A stretch of DNA of 6,827 nucleotides, taken from assembly GCA_030612965.1 (NCBI GenBank), contig JAUWMW010000125.1:1-6827 (forward strand). The letters are read 5' to 3'. Positions 6,213-6,827 of the stretch are shown here, one piece after another. How positions within the stretch are numbered: the first letter of the stretch is position 1; the number at the start of each line of letters is the position of its first letter. The notes beneath the pieces are model-generated. The model was not told the DNA's origin and ran no database searches. It was given only the letters and a program-made list of their open reading frames with translations. The position numbers and the translations under genes are program-made. This stretch comes from a bacterium (GTDB taxonomy: Bacteria; Zixibacteria; MSB-5A5; GN15; FEB-12).

Positions 6213-6275
6213 GGTTGTCAGGGCAACGCTAACTCCTTTCGCCTTCCATCTGTGTAATGGCCCAAACAACACCAT

Positions 6276-6310
6276 GGCCGCGATGATCCTCCATGTGATT
6301 CATCGCGGCC
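6276..6310. terminator. Hairpin between convergent genes, possible two-way terminator
   Basis: GGCCGCGATGA (6276-6286) and TCATCGCGGCC (6300-6310) form a perfect 11-bp GC-rich stem with a 13-nt loop. It lies 64 bp after the end of the GT39-TPR gene and 41 bp beyond the end of the minus-strand secreted-protein gene. On the plus strand a T5 tract lies at 6323-6327, 12 nt past the stem, farther than in a classical intrinsic terminator. On the minus strand the sequence past the stem is only mildly T-rich. Position and stem strength favour transcript-end formation or 3' protection; the terminator label is inferred. Confidence 0.55.
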
Positions 6311-6350
6311 TGATAGCGGTCGTTTTTCGGACTTGCTCCCGGTAGGCGGT

Positions 6351-6827
6351 CTACTTCATCAGCACCATCTTGCGCGACTGGGAAAAGTCGTCGGTATCCA
6401 GTCTATAGAAATAGACACCCGACGCTATGTCGGTGGCGTCAAACTCCACCGTTTCAATCTGACCTGCCTCGGCCACACCGGTAAACGAAGCGACTTGCTG
6501 GCCGGTCACGTTGAAAACTGTCAGGTGGTAATCACCACCGCTCGGAAGTGCGAAGGCAATTGTGGTCTTTGGGTTGAATGGATTTGGATAGTTCTGGAAT
6601 AGTCCAAACTGGTCCGGCAGCGGCTTGGAAACCACGGGCGCTCCGTCATAAGCAGCCATTTCAAGGCTGATCAATTCACTCCCGGCCTGAAGAAACGCAC
6701 CTTCAAAAGACGCACCGATTTCAATCTTCGAAATCAGCACCCGTGTCTCAGCACCGTCGAAGTGATATCGCATCTCCATATTGTTGGCCAACAATGTCGG
6801 TATGATGTCCCCGGCAAACACCGCCAG
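6351..6827 (-). CDS. Secreted protein with C-terminal T9SS sorting (FlgD-Ig-like) domain, fragment
   Basis: The frame enters from the right edge and ends with TAG at 6353-6351, leaving the last 158 residues; the GTG at 6821 is an internal valine codon, not a start. Residues 72-158 form the type A sorting domain of type IX secretion cargo, related to the FlgD Ig-like fold: FGLFQNYPNPFNPKTTI (74-90), GGDYHLTVFNVTGQQV (97-112), ASGVYFYRL (135-143) and SRKMVLMK at the end. In known systems this domain guides the protein through the outer membrane and is then removed, often with attachment to surface lipopolysaccharide. Residues 1-62 are a beta-strand-rich stretch (MRYHFDGAETRVLISKI) ending in a strand (ISLEMAAYDG), loosely like the end of a cohesin-type or similar beta-sandwich; this part is uncertain. 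The protein's main function lies outside the window. It is convergent with the GT39-TPR gene, so the two are not in one operon. Confidence 0.9.
   Translation of the reverse strand: MAVFAGDIIPTLLANNMEMRYHFDGAETRVLISKIEIGASFEGAFLQAGSELISLEMAAYDGAPVVSKPLPDQFGLFQNYPNPFNPKTTIAFALPSGGDYHLTVFNVTGQQVASFTGVAEAGQIETVEFDATDIASGVYFYRLDTDDFSQSRKMVLMK

Noticed and set aside
6316..6351. Direct repeat of GCGGTC at 6316-6321 and 6346-6351
   Set aside because: A single 6-bp repeat is expected by chance and has no associated structure.

Overview
The window looks like a piece of chromosome from an uncultured FCB-group bacterium or a neighbouring candidate phylum such as Zixibacteria or KSB1. This is inferred from three things: a C-terminal type IX secretion (T9SS) sorting domain with an NYPNPFNP motif (positions 6351-6827), an HdrD/HmcF-like iron-sulfur protein tail (2-325), and moderate GC content. 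No rRNA or marker gene is present to settle the taxonomy.

Layout, left to right. (1) 2-325 (+) is the C-terminal end of a heterodisulfide-reductase-like iron-sulfur protein that begins outside the window. (2) 326-622 is non-coding and carries a 201-bp element: two 41-bp inverted arms with one mismatch, enclosing two 20-bp hairpins. It lies between two convergent genes. (3) 623-1831 (-) is an intact fold-type I PLP aminotransferase of the LysN/2-aminoadipate aminotransferase type, with a promoter and ribosome binding site visible upstream. (4) 2019-2091 (-) is a complete tRNA-Thr(CGU) gene with a near-consensus promoter. (5) 2239-4257 (+) and 4350-6212 (+) are two consecutive GT-C-fold membrane glycosyltransferases. 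The first resembles the mycobacterial AftB family and has a long exported C-terminal part. The second is a GT39/ArnT-like protein fused to four TPR repeats. (6) 6213-6350 is a convergent intergenic gap with a strong hairpin. (7) 6351-6827 (-) is the C-terminal end of a secreted T9SS cargo protein.

Functionally the window is mixed. The aminotransferase and the tRNA are housekeeping genes. The two glycosyltransferases are the only pair that plausibly work together. Both should use polyprenyl-phosphate-linked sugars and act on the outer face of the cytoplasmic membrane, but the acceptor glycan or protein cannot be read from the sequence. Each has a good sigma70-type promoter placed almost on top of its start codon and no Shine-Dalgarno sequence, which suggests leaderless or near-leaderless mRNAs. 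I see no CRISPR array, transposase, phage gene or defence system. The observations most worth checking are the inverted-repeat element, the promoter-on-start arrangement of both glycosyltransferase genes, and the beta-rich, possibly sugar-binding module at the end of the AftB-like protein.
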